Part shown: piece by piece, positions 49,460 through 61,366 of the stretch
How the letters are laid out: each line of letters begins with the position of its first letter
Position numbering within the stretch: the first letter of the stretch is position 1
Source: Ananas comosus
Lineage: Eukaryota > Streptophyta > Magnoliopsida > Poales > Bromeliaceae
Length of the DNA stretch: 64,000 bases
Reading direction: 5' to 3'
NCBI RefSeq assembly: GCF_001540865.1
Contig: NC_033632.1
Location: forward strand, 12,543,419-12,607,418
Notes under the pieces: generated by a model
The model's database searches: none
Seen by the model: only the letters and a program-made list of their open reading frames with translations
What the model was told of the DNA's origin: nothing
Position numbers and translations under genes: made by a program

Positions 49460-49604
49460 GTGGGCCCCATAGGGTTGAGTGGGTGGTTGGTTGAATAGTA
49501 TTATCAAACGGATGAAAATTATAAAAGAGGTAAATCTAACGGCAGAAAACTTGATAGCACCAAATGCTTCGTACTATCGATAGTATACCAGCCGGACTCT
49601 ATAT
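49460..49604. mobile_element. Partial Micron-like element, short subfamily
   Basis: The sequence from GGTTGAGTGGGTGGTTGGTT to ATAGTATACCAGCCGGAC parallels the right part of the short element at 51296-51518. It is cut on the left by the hAT terminus and followed by (TA)n. Confidence 0.6.
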
Positions 49605-49614
49605 ATATATATAT

Positions 49615-50142
49615 TAGAATTTAGGCTACTATACTATCTATAGTACCGGGCTCCGGTATTTATATTGTTTTCAATTAGGGTGTTAAAATAACGATCCACA
49701 CCGTTAAATATGACTAGGGTATCTAAATTCTTAGAATAAAATGTTTAATTTTTTTCAATATCGTTTGCTTAGTAAATAAATTATGTCAAAATGAACGGTG
49801 GAAATTGAAATAATCTTTAAAATTTGAGTATAGGATTTAAATTCAAGATCAAGAATGTTAACCTTAATCTAGATAGTTAAGATTATTTTCGATCAAAATT
49901 TGAAGAATTTAGATTCTTCTACCGTTAAACTCCAAACTCGTCATAGTAACCATTGAAAATGGGCAATTTTAAATGGTTTGATCATAAAGTAAACTATGTC
50001 GGAAAAATATAAAATTTTATTTCTAAAAACTTTAAATAACCTAAGATCAGTTTTAACGGTGTGGATCGTTGATTTGAACACCCTAAAGTCGAAAACGAAC
50101 TATAGTACAGAGCCCCGATACTATAGATAGTATAGGAGACTA
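49615..50142. mobile_element. Micron-like palindromic element, copy B1
   Basis: About 530 bp, from AGGCTACTATACTATCTATAG to CTATAGATAGTATAGGAG. The arms are complementary and contain GATCCACACCGTTAAA. Left border in (TA)n, right border in (TC)n-(TA)n. Confidence 0.7.
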
Positions 50143-50183
50143 TCTCTCTCTCTCTCTTCTCTCTCTCTCATATATATATATAT

Positions 50184-50717
50184 AGTAGGTCTTGTGTCTA
50201 TTAGAGCACGAAGGTCTCCGTGCTCCTAAGCCGTTTTTATGTGAGAGTTCCAAATCGACGATCGGCTCCGTTAGACTTGATCTAGCATATTTGAAGTATC
50301 TAGAAAATAAATTTTGTGACTTTTCGATATCATTTACCTAACGATCGAAAGGGTTCAAATCAACAGCTGAAAATAAAAATCTAACCAAATGTGATATAGC
50401 ATTAAAATTTCGATCAAACATATTGATCTTGCTGTAAATAGTATAAAGAATTTTCTATCAAAATTTTTCTGATTTTAATACTTCTACACCCAGTTAAACT
50501 TGCAAACGGTATACATCAACCATTAAAAATTGTTGATTTTGACCCTTTCGATTACTAGGAAAATGATACCAAAAAATCACAAAAATTATTTTCTAGATAG
50601 TTCAAATACGCTAGATCAAGTCTAACGGAGCCGATCGTCGATTCGGAAGCTCTATCATCGAAAACACTTAGGAGCACGGAGGCCTCCGTGCTCCTAATAG
50701 CAACACAAGACCTACTC
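50184..50717. mobile_element. Micron-like palindromic element, copy B2
   Basis: About 535 bp, with matching ends GTAGGTCTTGTGTC and GACACAAGACCTAC-like CAACACAAGACCTACTC. Arms carry GTCTCCGTGCTCCTAA, GATCGGCTCCGTTAGACTTG and their complements. Bounded by TA repeats on both sides. Its terminus type is the one found on the right end of copy A1. Confidence 0.7.
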
Positions 50718-50756
50718 TATATATATATATATATATATATATTTTATAATATATAA

Positions 50757-51280
50757 GAGTCCGGCTACTAACTATATGAGTACGATCGTCCCTGTACTCA
50801 TAAGTTGTTTTCAATGATAGAGCTTCCGAATCAATGATCCACATCGTTAAACGTTATCTAGAGCATTTGAAACATCTAGAAATCAAATTTCATAATTTTT
50901 CGACATCATTTACCTTACGATCAAAAGCTCACAAAATTAACAATTTTTAACGGCCGGTATGAATACTTCTAGTTTAACGTGCAAAAAATCCGAATAGGTG
51001 GAATTTTTGATAGAAAATTCTATCTACCTAGATAAAGATCAATAATCGATCTTAAATTGAAGGATCGATCATCCATTTTTAAGACATCGTTCGATTTTGA
51101 CCGTTCATTTATGCCCGCTTGATGACTTTATAATGATTTCAAAAAACGAAATTTATTTTCTAGAAGTTTCAAATACTCTAGATCATATTTAACGGGTGGA
51201 TCGTTGATTCGGAAGCTCCATCATCGAAAACAACTTACGAGTACGAAGGCCAATACTCATAATAAGTATGTAGCCCTACT
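50757..51280. mobile_element. Micron-like palindromic element, copy B3
   Basis: About 525 bp. It closely resembles the VPS18 intron copy at 26086-26628: AGTCCGGCTACTA, TCATAAGTTGTTTTCAATGA, and a right end with AACTTACGAGTACGAAGG and TGTAGCCCTACTC. TA repeats on both sides. Confidence 0.7.
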
Positions 51281-51295
51281 CTATATATATATATA

Positions 51296-51514
51296 ACTAG
51301 GCTGGAATGCTATCAATAGCACCAAGTTGTTGGTGTTATTAGGTTTTCGCCCTTGGATGAAGAAATGTACGGTTAGGATAATGTGGCCCCCTAGGTTGAG
51401 TGAGTTGTTGGTTGAATAGTATAATCTAACGGTGAAAATAGTCAAATGGTTAAATCTAACGGCGGAAAACTCGGTAGCACCAAACATTTGGTGCTATTGA
51501 TAGTATCCTAGCGG

Positions 51515-51518
<4 letters not shown>
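51296..51518. mobile_element. Short Micron-like element, copy B4
   Basis: About 220 bp, from CTAGGCTGGAATGCTATCAATAG-type left end to CTATTGATAGTATCCTAGCGG right end. TTGGTGTTATTAGG and ACATTTGGTGCTATTG form the inner arms. The middle carries TGAGTTGTTGGTTGAATAG, shared with 49460-49604. TA repeats flank it. Confidence 0.65.
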
Positions 51519-51553
<35 letters not shown>

Positions 51554-51555
<2 letters not shown>

Positions 51556-52095
51556 AGCTAGGCTGGTATACTATCGTAGCCAGGAGGCCTCCGTGCTACC
51601 AAGTTGTTTTCAATGATGCGGCTTCCAAATCAACAAAATCGGCTCCGTTAGACTTGATCTACACTATTAAAAGTATTTGGAAACTAAATTTCATAATTTT
51701 TCGACATCATTTGGATAGTGATCAAAAGGTCTCAAAATTGACAATTTTAATGGTCGATGTGATCCATTTGTGAATTTAACGGTGTAAAACAATCCAAATC
51801 TGATGAAATTTTTATAGAAAATTCTTTTCACTATTTAGAGTAAGATCAATACCTCTAATCTTAAATTCAAGTCTTTTTTCATCACTTTTTGTGAGATTTT
51901 TATTTTCAGCCATTCATTTTTAGACTACTCGTTTCATAGGTAAATGGTGTCGAAAAATTGTGAAATTTAGTTTCCAAATACTTTTAATAGTGTAGATCAA
52001 GTCTAACGGAGCCGATCGTCAATTTGAAAGCTGCAACATGAAAAACAACTTGGTAGCACGGAGGCCTCTGTGCTACCGATAATATACCAGCCTAG

Positions 52096-52098
<3 letters not shown>
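51554..52098. mobile_element. Micron-like palindromic element, copy B5
   Basis: About 545 bp with well matched ends: GAGCTAGGCTGGTATACTATC and its complement ending TATACCAGCCTAGCTC. Arms hold GAGGCCTCCGTGCTACC and CGGCTCCGTTAGACTTGATC. It sits between (TA)n runs of about 30 bp on each side. This is the least damaged copy in the window and shows what both ends should look like. Confidence 0.75.
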
Positions 52099-52134
<36 letters not shown>

Positions 52135-55100
52135 TCATTTCAAATAATTCCCTAGCTAGAGGCATTGTACAATTTAGAGTTAATTTTCAGAATCAGAATC
52201 CTTTTAAGATTAATGAGTGCTGAGTATCTATATATATACATATGCTGCTTTAATTATTTTTCTTACAATTAAGAGATAATTAGACAATTTGGTCTTGTTA
52301 ATTCCCCTCCTCCTTAATTACTCATTTTTTTGACTAATAGGTAGACGTTCACATGAGCAATTTGCAAACATAAATTGGTCGGAGTACATGAACTAAATAC
52401 AATTTGCATTAGGAGTAGAACATGCATTTCTTCATTTACAATTAAGGCTACAATCTCTTTCAGGAAGTGTACCAAGATATCTACAATTTCAAAGCGACAA
52501 TATGTAGGCAAAATAAAAAAGGTTTGCTAGTAATTCAATTGGAAATTTGGTGTAGACTTTACGCAGAATAATGAGTTTCCCTCAAATCTACTTTATGTGA
52601 CAAAAACTGACAACAAACAAAGAAATACTATTCTTTTTGCCTTGCTCTAGTAATATGCACATGGACCATCAGACTCCTATTTATCAAAAATCTAGTCACT
52701 TGTGCAGTTGATGATTCCTAACACTATTAGGCCTGCCTTAAAAAAAAAAAGTGACTCCTGACACAATCTAAAAACAAGGAAAATAGTAAAGAAGAATGTG
52801 AACATGATAAATACACTACTAGCTTTAGAGAATTAAGGTTGTCACCTTGATAACTAGAGACCTTTGTTGAATAAGAGATATTGCATGAAGTGGAGACTCG
52901 TAAGCTGCATTCAGCAAGCATGCTCAGTTAGTCCTAATATATATGACAAGCAATCTTATACAAGTTGTCATTTGCAGGAAACAGAGAGACGAATAGCATT
53001 AATTTCAAGTCATGTCAAAGAAAAGGTAAAAATAAAAATAAAAACCTACTAATTGACAAAGGAGGAGGCCTAGTCCCCAGCTGTTTCTGCACCCATGTCA
53101 TAGAACTAGAGGACAGTCTCAACTATGGTATTTACATTTTAATTTTGTTACTACAGAGATTTTTGTACAATATCATTACATTATGTAGATTGGCATTGTC
53201 TCGTAAGTCTTTTGAAATTGTATGATAATTTGGGTTTCTTTACTCTAATTGGCTCCTACCTTGCTATTTACTGAATTGTTGGAGCCCAAAGAATATGTAA
53301 TAACTCATGTTGAGGCAAAGATTAGATTGTAATTTCTAACAAATTCGTCAATTTAGCAAATCTATTTTGTTGCCCAGTGAATTTGTGTCTCATTTCCTCT
53401 TTTTCTTCCCTTTTGTTCCTTGAAATGCAAAATCTTTGTTATTGTTTTTATTAATTTGATCTGTAGTGATGTCAATCCAGAGTGAGCAATTTGCTGTATT
53501 TTGTGCAGCAGTAAAAATTGCTCGTGCATGAAGTACAAAGGCACTTTTATTTTTGTTCATCACGATAAGCTAGAAACTCTAGAAACTGTAGATATGATTT
53601 TTGAAGCTGCAAATATTTTTTGAATAATGAATGGAAGGATTTGAAATTTGATACAATAATTGCAGGTATGGATGCATTGCGTGATTTGTTTGGTCATGCT
53701 GAATTTATTTGTGTATAGAGATGGAGTGCAATCAAGTTTGCAAAGAGATACATATATTGTATATAGGAATGGAGAGCAGGTGAACTGCACTTTGTAGCCC
53801 CAAATTTAGACAGAAATTTAAGTAAAGTTTCTAGTGTCATCATCTGCATATATAATCCTCATTAAGGATATTCACTTCTTTTGAAAAAGAATGCAATGTT
53901 GGATCAGAGGAGTGGGTAGGGCATGACACCCTTATAGCCCTCAGAACAAGAGATTTTAGTTTTTATTTTTTGGGTAATATATAGAGCCCTTGGCTACAAA
54001 AATAAGATCAAACTATTAAATGGAGAGTTCTTCAGATGTAAAGCACATTTTTAGCAACATACCTGGAGGGCTGTTGTTAGTGGCAGAGGGTGTTGGAGCT
54101 GCGACCAAAATTGAGATAATAAATAAGATAAAATCACACTACCCTTCAAACAAAAAAAATAAATTAGATCATTCATGATTCTTCAAGAAAGAGTCCAAAA
54201 TTAAAAAATAAAAAAATAGAAAAACAAAAAAAATAGTAACCATGAATTACACTAAACTTGGTGCATATATAAGAGTATGAGATAATAAGTTAACCCAAAA
54301 ATGCATATATGAAATTACACTAAACTTTGAGCAGCTACTGTATTCAGTTACAGTTTGCAACCTATCTCAAAGATTAAATACATATCAAGATAAAAAATCG
54401 ACATTATGCTAATTTGCTATATGCAGACCTTGTTGAGTTCTATGCGATCAATTCTCAGGGAATGAAGTCAATGACAACTAGAATCTAATTAATGATAAAA
54501 GGGCATTAATCATGTGTTTCTTAAAATAAAACCTTAGAGCACTTGTAACACTGAACTTTACATGCCTTCGCTACTAAAACCATGAGGTCAAAATCAAACA
54601 AGTTCTCATAAACACAACTAGGTAATCTTCAAAAGTTGCTACAAATCAGCATAACAATGTGATCAAAAAGACAAATATAGTATACTCAGTGAAATTCCTT
54701 TACGATTGATGAATTATGAAGATGAATCAAGGGATTATACCAGGATCTACCGTGATCTCTTTGGATCCATTGTCGGAATTGGAGCTTCCCACGATTCAAG
54801 GTTTTGTGGGGACACAGGATCCAAAATTGAAGCTTAATTTTGCCGAAAATAACAGAAAAATCAGCAGAGGAAGAGGAGCGCCATGCCGAGTTTTGGGATT
54901 GAGCTTGGATTTGTGAAGAGGAGCGCCGGCAATGGAGGTGTTAATTGGGAGAAGCCATTAGGGGAAGGGGCTGAGGAGAGAAACTAGGGTTAGGGCTTTG
55001 ATCAAGAGGGGTAGAGGAGGAGGAGAGGGGAGAGAGAGAGGGGGGGAGGGGAGGGAGGAGACAAGTATGAGGTTTGGGTTTGGATGGAGGCCTGCGAAGA

Positions 55101-55700
55101 CGTATGGGGTATCAGACTTGGGTTCACATCAGAGGGGGTTTTGGTACCATACATGTATTTAGGCTCGTTCGGATACCTTGAATACGTAACATAGTTAAAA
55201 ATAATAAAAATCTATATTAAAAAAATTAAAATTTATATTTATATATGAATTAAATTTACAATTAAATTTCAAAATTAAAATTTAAAATAAACAATTAAAT
55301 TTCTAATTTGAATTTAATGTTTAGATGAGCAAGTACTCTATAACTGAGTCAACGAAATGCACTCCCAAATGGACCCCTTTCGAACACCACTTGAATCACA
55401 ACCATGTATTTATCAACCGAATTAAAAGTAGAAAATAAACAAATAAATAATACAATTCTTATATGTACAAAACTGTTTGTTGTCTCCAACTAGTTCAAAA
55501 AAGAAAAAGGAAGAAAGAATCGACCTTTCTATTTACTTCTTTTTTCTCCCAACAGGCAAGTTTATAAAAGATCCATTCAAAGATGACATGGATTTTTCCG
55601 CACAAAAAAATTTACAGGTTTGTCATATTGAGCACAGTTAGTTATGCCCGTGGGTGAAGTGGGCATGTAAATTTCGAAAGCCATAGCTGGCAAGAAAATG
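52099..55700. other. Intergenic region without a recognisable gene
   Basis: AT-rich, with short ORFs only, none resembling a known protein. On the minus strand, 55060-54700 looks like a transcribed leader: a CT-rich stretch, AAAGCCCTAACCCTAG and short ATG-stop uORFs. A 36-base stretch near 54062-54098 is flanked by AG and GT (GGTCGCAG before, GTATGTTG after). No extended coding frame follows, so this may be the remains of a minus-strand gene or a noncoding transcript. 55150-55700 is the 3' flank of SIG2. Confidence 0.4.
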
Positions 55701-55732
55701 AGAAATCAAGGGAAATGCAATAAAAAGCTTTC

Positions 55733-58700
55733 TCATGAGATCAAGTACTGCTGCAAATTCTTCGTTCTCTTCTTGCTCTTTAGCTTCCGAAACGCGCACG
55801 ACTCGATCTGCCGGATTCTCTCCCTGCTCACGCCCATCAACTCACCGATCTCCTGCAAAGTTTTCATCCTTCCATCCTCCAGTCCAAATCTCCACCTCAC
55901 CACCTGTTTTTCCCTTGGATTCAATGTATCAAGCACCTTATTCAGATCCTGCTTCCTGAACTGCTTTATGAGTATGTCCTCTGCAGTCTCTGCGTCAGGA
56001 TCTGCAATCACTTCCTGTCGATAAAAATAGGCAGAGATAAATCATGCAAGCTACAACAATCACATATAAACGATGAGAGAAAGCAAGAGGACATATAGCA
56101 GAACGAACCGAAGGCTTGAGGCTCTGATTGATTCCAATCTTCTGGTCGAGAGATCTCAGAGCTTTAGGAGTTAGCATTACTGCCGCAAGTCTCTTCATGG
56201 ACAACCCTGCTGCCTTCGCAACTTCCTCATAATCAGGATGCCTTCCTTTCTCACTGTACAACTGTTTCTTGGCTTCCCGCACGCGGTAAGTCGCTTCCAC
56301 CATGTGAAACTGTTCAACCAAAAATTTGAGTAAGTGAAGAAAATCTTAGAACTAGGAAGGGAGAAAACTACCAGCAGCATTTGCCTCAACACTTCATTGA
56401 AATATTCATTGTCTAAAAAGGAGCTAGAAGAAGGTCAATTTTGCTATATTACATATCCATATTGATAATATTTTAGGGCCATTATACGGTGTACTGTGAT
56501 CGGAAAGGACTTGGTCATGCAACTATTTTGTTGCACACGATGTTATGGTACAGGTCTTGGTCGTGCAACTATTTAGTTGCACTTCAAGCAGCACTTAAAG
56601 CACTGAGAGATGCCATTTCACATAAAATTGGTATAGGTTGGGACTTATTCAGTTCTCTCTCTTCAATAAGCCTACTAGTGAGGGATCGACTAGGGAATAG
56701 CCTTCACATATATTCTACTTGAATTCTGTTTTCTTAATTGCCACTAAAAGGTGAAGAGAAAGACAAGGAATGAAGAATAAGAAGAAAGGTTTGATAGGTC
56801 AAGCATGAGTGCATATGGTTTTGTATTTTGAACTTCAAAAGCCTCTCAGCACCACCTCCTAATTGTTTTCACTGCTTTCCTCCATCCTAACATTTCACAA
56901 GTTATAAGCAAGATAACATCCACCATATGAGTTTCCACTGCAACAATGGTTGACCCAAGTAGTTGTCACAGCATGCTTTGCATATGCTGAGCCACATAGG
57001 GAGACTGCCCTGAAAGCCCCAGTAAGGCAATGACAACAGATTGGATTACTTCCTGGTCACCATTCTCAGGTTTGGATTGCTTCCTTTTCAGCGTTCAGCT
57101 ACTTTAAATGCCCTGTCCCTTTTATCCACCACAAAAGAAGACATGTTTCCTCAGCAACATGTGACCAAATGATATATCCCCGACGACCTTCAAAAGTTTC
57201 TGAGACGACAACAAACTTCATTGGTATTCATTCAAGGTGGTCTCAGACTCTCAGAGATATCCAAAGATCTCAAGCACTCTTAGCAAGCCAGTTAGGCTGC
57301 TCGGAGCCCCCAGTACGCTATCCTAGGAGCTAATCAATGAATCACTATTCAAAGAGAAAGCAAGGCACAAAAATAAAGGTGATAAGTATTGTGCATCATG
57401 TCATGCAAATTGAGAAGATAGTTACTCATTGTTTACTCGGGAAGTAGACATAAGAATCTCTTTTGTCATCAACCTATTGACATATTTCTGGGTTCACCTT
57501 ATAATGTGGACCAAACAGAGAATGACCAAATATAGAATATGTTCTCTGAATTTATTCCATATGAAGGAAACTGCACAAACTTGGAACTTTGATGCATATA
57601 AATAAAGGATAGTAATAAAGGACATACCGGCAACCTGATTGTCCTAGATTGTTCTGAGAGGGACTTTCGAACAGCTTGTTTGATCCACCAGTGCGCATAT
57701 GTGGAAAACTTGAATCCCTTTGAAGCGTCAAACTTTTCAGCACCCTTTACAAGGCCTCTGCATCCTTCCTGCAAGGAAGATAACATAATTTAGTAAATTC
57801 TAAAGCTGAACAGCAAACTACAGAAACTGCTCACTTCCCAAGAAGTATATATGTTCAAGCACTACCTGAACAAGATCCTGAAGGTTCATTCCCGCACCCT
57901 GATAGTTTTTAGCAATAGAAATAACAAGGCGTATGTTACTTTTGATCATCTTATCTTTGCAAAAGGCACCATAATTCAAGCGCTTTCGGAGGGTCTTCTG
58001 ATCAACTCCAGCTGCTGCAGCCCATTGAGCAAAGATTGGCTGACCACCATTGCGTTCTGCAAGCTCCTCTTGGAGCCTTTCCAACTTTAAAAGGTCCTGC
58101 ACGCATTCATCACCAAGAACAAGCATGAATAACAATGAACCTTGGGTTTGCAAACAAATGGTTCAATTATAGTCACTATACCAATTCATTAAATATTTTT
58201 ATTCATACATTGACATAACACTTTGTGAAACACTAACTGCTCGAGAATATGCTATCACAAATGCTTGGAAGCATCTAATAGAATGGACGATCACAATAGT
58301 AATTCACAGAATGTGATCATAAGAAATACAAAAGTTTTGTCAAAATATATATGAGAGAAGAAGAACATAGATTAATTTCTTTTTCAAATTCTGCTCACTT
58401 GGAATAAAAGGGAAGCTGCAAGATCCTAACATGTAAATTATCTACTCTCAACATTTCCCTCATAGCCCTAAAATCTGTACAACCAATGGCAGAATGCCTC
58501 GAGAAGGTTGAAAATTACTGCCCAGAATTGGAAAACAACATTCTTTTCAAATTCATTTTGTGCCATAATCTTAGAAATCAAGGGCAGGAAGCAATGTGGG
58601 AAAGTGGCAAGAACATCAACTGATCCTTTGATCCCAAATATCTGCTGCAGGTGATAATTCTCTTTTCTTACATATGTATTTTCAGTATTATCTGGATAAT

Positions 58701-60250
58701 AGTTCTACACTTTTTTCCCAGCTGGCAAACATGTCCTGACTTTCTCTGGTGATGGGAAAGGTTATGGAATATATATGCAGGTGCAGTAAAATGAAAAACA
58801 AAATAAAAGCACTCATAGCACATTTTCAGTAGCTCGAATGGGACTATAAATCTCCTTGAGGTTCTTGACTAATTGTGTTTGTAGTGTTGAAGATAGTCTT
58901 ATTTAATGGTTTCCACCATTTTTATCTCAATATAAATAACAAGTTAGCCATCTTGAGTTGAAGTATATAATGAAATAGAAACAAATGATTCTCAGACATA
59001 GACTAATTACAAAATCATGCATTTAGCAGAGTTGAACAGGTATTAACCAAACAAATTAATGATATTCAAAGAATTAATATTTTAAATCTTAAATAATGGG
59101 TTTTTCTTAGAGAGCATTTGGTTGTTTGGGAGAACTAAATACACTACAATTCGCAAAAAGCTTAAGTTTGGCGTGCAGCACTTCTACTTTAAAATGGTAA
59201 CCTCGGTTAGTTACTATCATAGTTGAAGGATCATATATTAAAGGGAAGAGAGGAGAACAGGAGGACGAGTCAAGGATTACAGGTGGCCGCAAAAGATAAT
59301 TGCATAAAGGGCATTTAAAGTATGAGTTATTTTTTCAAGCATCAATGACATTGTCTGGGCAACCTGTTAATTCAAGTACCAGGACAAGGTTGCTTATCCC
59401 TCTTTGTTACACAATTTCTTCAAAAATCTTGAGAGAAGGATAGTGGGATACAACACTTTCTATTGTGTTGTATCTACCATTGTCTCTAAGATAGTTCACA
59501 TCGTATAAGCAACTCTTATATTTCATGGTCGGTCTCATTAAAAATAACACATTCACGTATAGGTATTGGCTATCACAACTCATAACAACACTTTGTTATA
59601 GTTTTGAGTCTCGGAAAAAGAGTAGTTTGAACCATAATACTTGTTGCGCTAACCTGAATTCCTTCTGACAACTCCAGTTCTTCAGTTGCTGTTAGAAGCT
59701 TTGATGCAGCTGTCGTCGCCCTTAAGTAACGCAAAGGGTCTGTAAAATCAATCTCCTGAAAAGTGGATCGCTTTTTCTTTCCAGATGATCCTGATTTCGC
59801 AGAAATAACGGTAGTAGCAGCCTTCTCGGCTGCTCTTGCTCTTCTTGCTCTTCTCTCAGTTTGCCGTCCAGATCTCACAGCTATGCTCTGAGTGTTCTCC
59901 ACCTTTTGAAGTTCAACATCATCAAGCATTATACCGGGAAGCTCAGTGTCCTTTAACTGATAATGCTCGTTTTGGGATACGGATACAGTTGCACCAGGAT
60001 ATCTGATTGTGTGGAGAGATTCCATTTCGGCAAGTCTAAGGCCCTCAAGCCGGAGGATATCATCAGATGAAACATTATCTGTTGATTTTTCTAATCTGGC
60101 AGATGGATCATTTCCAATCATCTGAGCTGCATCTTTGGCAACTTCAACTGCTGCTCTAGCAAGAGCAACTGCCTCAGCAGCAGCTGCTGCTATTATTGCC
60201 TCTTCGCCAGTAAGAAGTGTTTCTGTTGCCAATGCCGCTTCATAATTGGT
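55733..60250 (-). CDS. SIG2: Plastid RNA polymerase sigma factor SIG2, exons 2-6 (native first exon not found)
   Basis: Nuclear-encoded sigma-70 factor that directs the plastid-encoded RNA polymerase, in Arabidopsis mainly to tRNA and some photosynthesis promoters. Exons 60250-59654, 58096-57866, 57768-57628, 56309-56109 and 56014-55733 are all phase 0 and give 483 residues. The first begins [20 protein letters not shown], equivalent to the residues just after the transit-peptide exon of SIG2, followed by an alanine-rich helix and basic [15 protein letters not shown]. Region 1.2/2.1: [16 protein letters not shown] and [18 protein letters not shown]. Regions 2.3-2.4: [20 protein letters not shown]. 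Region 3: [17 protein letters not shown]. Region 4: [21 protein letters not shown]. The final LQQYL ending is also SIG2-like. All functional sigma regions are intact. No native N-terminal exon is visible; see the exon at 61367. Confidence 0.92.
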
Positions 60251-60385
60251 CTGAGAAAAATTAAAAACGAAATGGTTGTTGTCACAACGATAAGATTACC
60301 AAATTGGTAAGTTCAGAAAATCAAATAGGACCTACTCTTAAGTTCGAAAATCACAAGTACCTCAGAAAACTTTAGCACATCATTC

Positions 60386-61014
60386 GGTGCTTCTTTTAGC
60401 TTCCTGAAACTTGTTATGATTGACTCGTACTAAAATCATTACACTCTAACTTATGCTTCAATCTATAGTCATAACTTGTTTGAAGCAATTTTAGTGGAAT
60501 CAATCCTGACCTTCATAGGTGGACCAAGAGCAGCAACATACGTCAAGTTGTGCAGCAGCCAAAAGCCACCCGCACCTAATCCATCAGTGCACTAATGTAA
60601 GTAGTTAATTAAGGAATATGTGACATAAACCTGTTGATGTCTCTAAACTCTTAGTTTACCCTGATTTAACCAGTGGGCTGGCGGCAATAGACGTTAAATG
60701 TGATAGACTGATATTAAACTTTTAGTTTGCAGCTAAAGCCAGAGATTCCATATGCTTTCAGGTCCGAAGCATTATAACACCGATTGCTACTGTGGCCGAT
60801 ACCGAGAGAGTGCATTCGGTGGGAAGCTCATTCGACCTCCTTGACTGCCACACAAGTTTTGACATGTCAGTGCTCTTGGTCCACCAACAAAGGTCAGGAT
60901 TGATTCCACCAAAATTGCTTCAAACAAGTTATAAATGTAGATTGAAGCATTAGTTATAAAGTGTAGTGATTTTGGTGCAAATCAATCAATTTGCATAAAA
61001 TTTAAAAGAAGCAC
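60386..61014. mobile_element. MITE with long inverted repeats upstream of SIG2 exon 2
   Basis: About 630 bp. The left arm runs GGTGCTTCTTTTAGC, CTAAAATCATTACACTCTAA, CTTGTTTGAAGCAATTTTAG and GGTGGACCAAGAGC; the right arm is the complement of nearly the same series, about 150 bp each. The central part holds GGTCGAATGAGCTTCCCACC-like sequence in one arm only. No target duplication is evident. It lies in the interval between the upstream OB-fold exon and SIG2. Confidence 0.7.
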
Positions 61015-61366
61015 CCAAATGAGTACTTGAGAGGTGAGTGCAACAACAACAACAGGCTTTGTTCTTCTATCAAGGCATGTTGCTTGTTCGCGCATCAAAA
61101 GAGGAATGCGGTTATTCCTATAGCTGTGAGAAAGACGAGGCCTGACGTTTAAGGAAATGCCATAAAACTACTCTGGTTTCTCGAAAGAAATTCGGAATGC
61201 ATGCTGTGATCATGTAAAATCGGGCCAAGATGGGTGACCGGCGAATGTTGGGTTATTTGACCCCCATTAGCAACGGAAGGCACAATATTCCTATGGGTTA
61301 GTCCGGTAATAAGCACAGAGCACTCATGTATGTATGAATGCATGTATGTATGTATTAAGGGAGCAC

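Noticed and set aside
61221..61245. Short similarity to the end of plant 5S rRNA (CCAAGATGGGTGACC)
   Set aside because: Only about 15 bases match, with no internal control region or remaining 5S sequence nearby. More likely chance or a SINE-like scrap.
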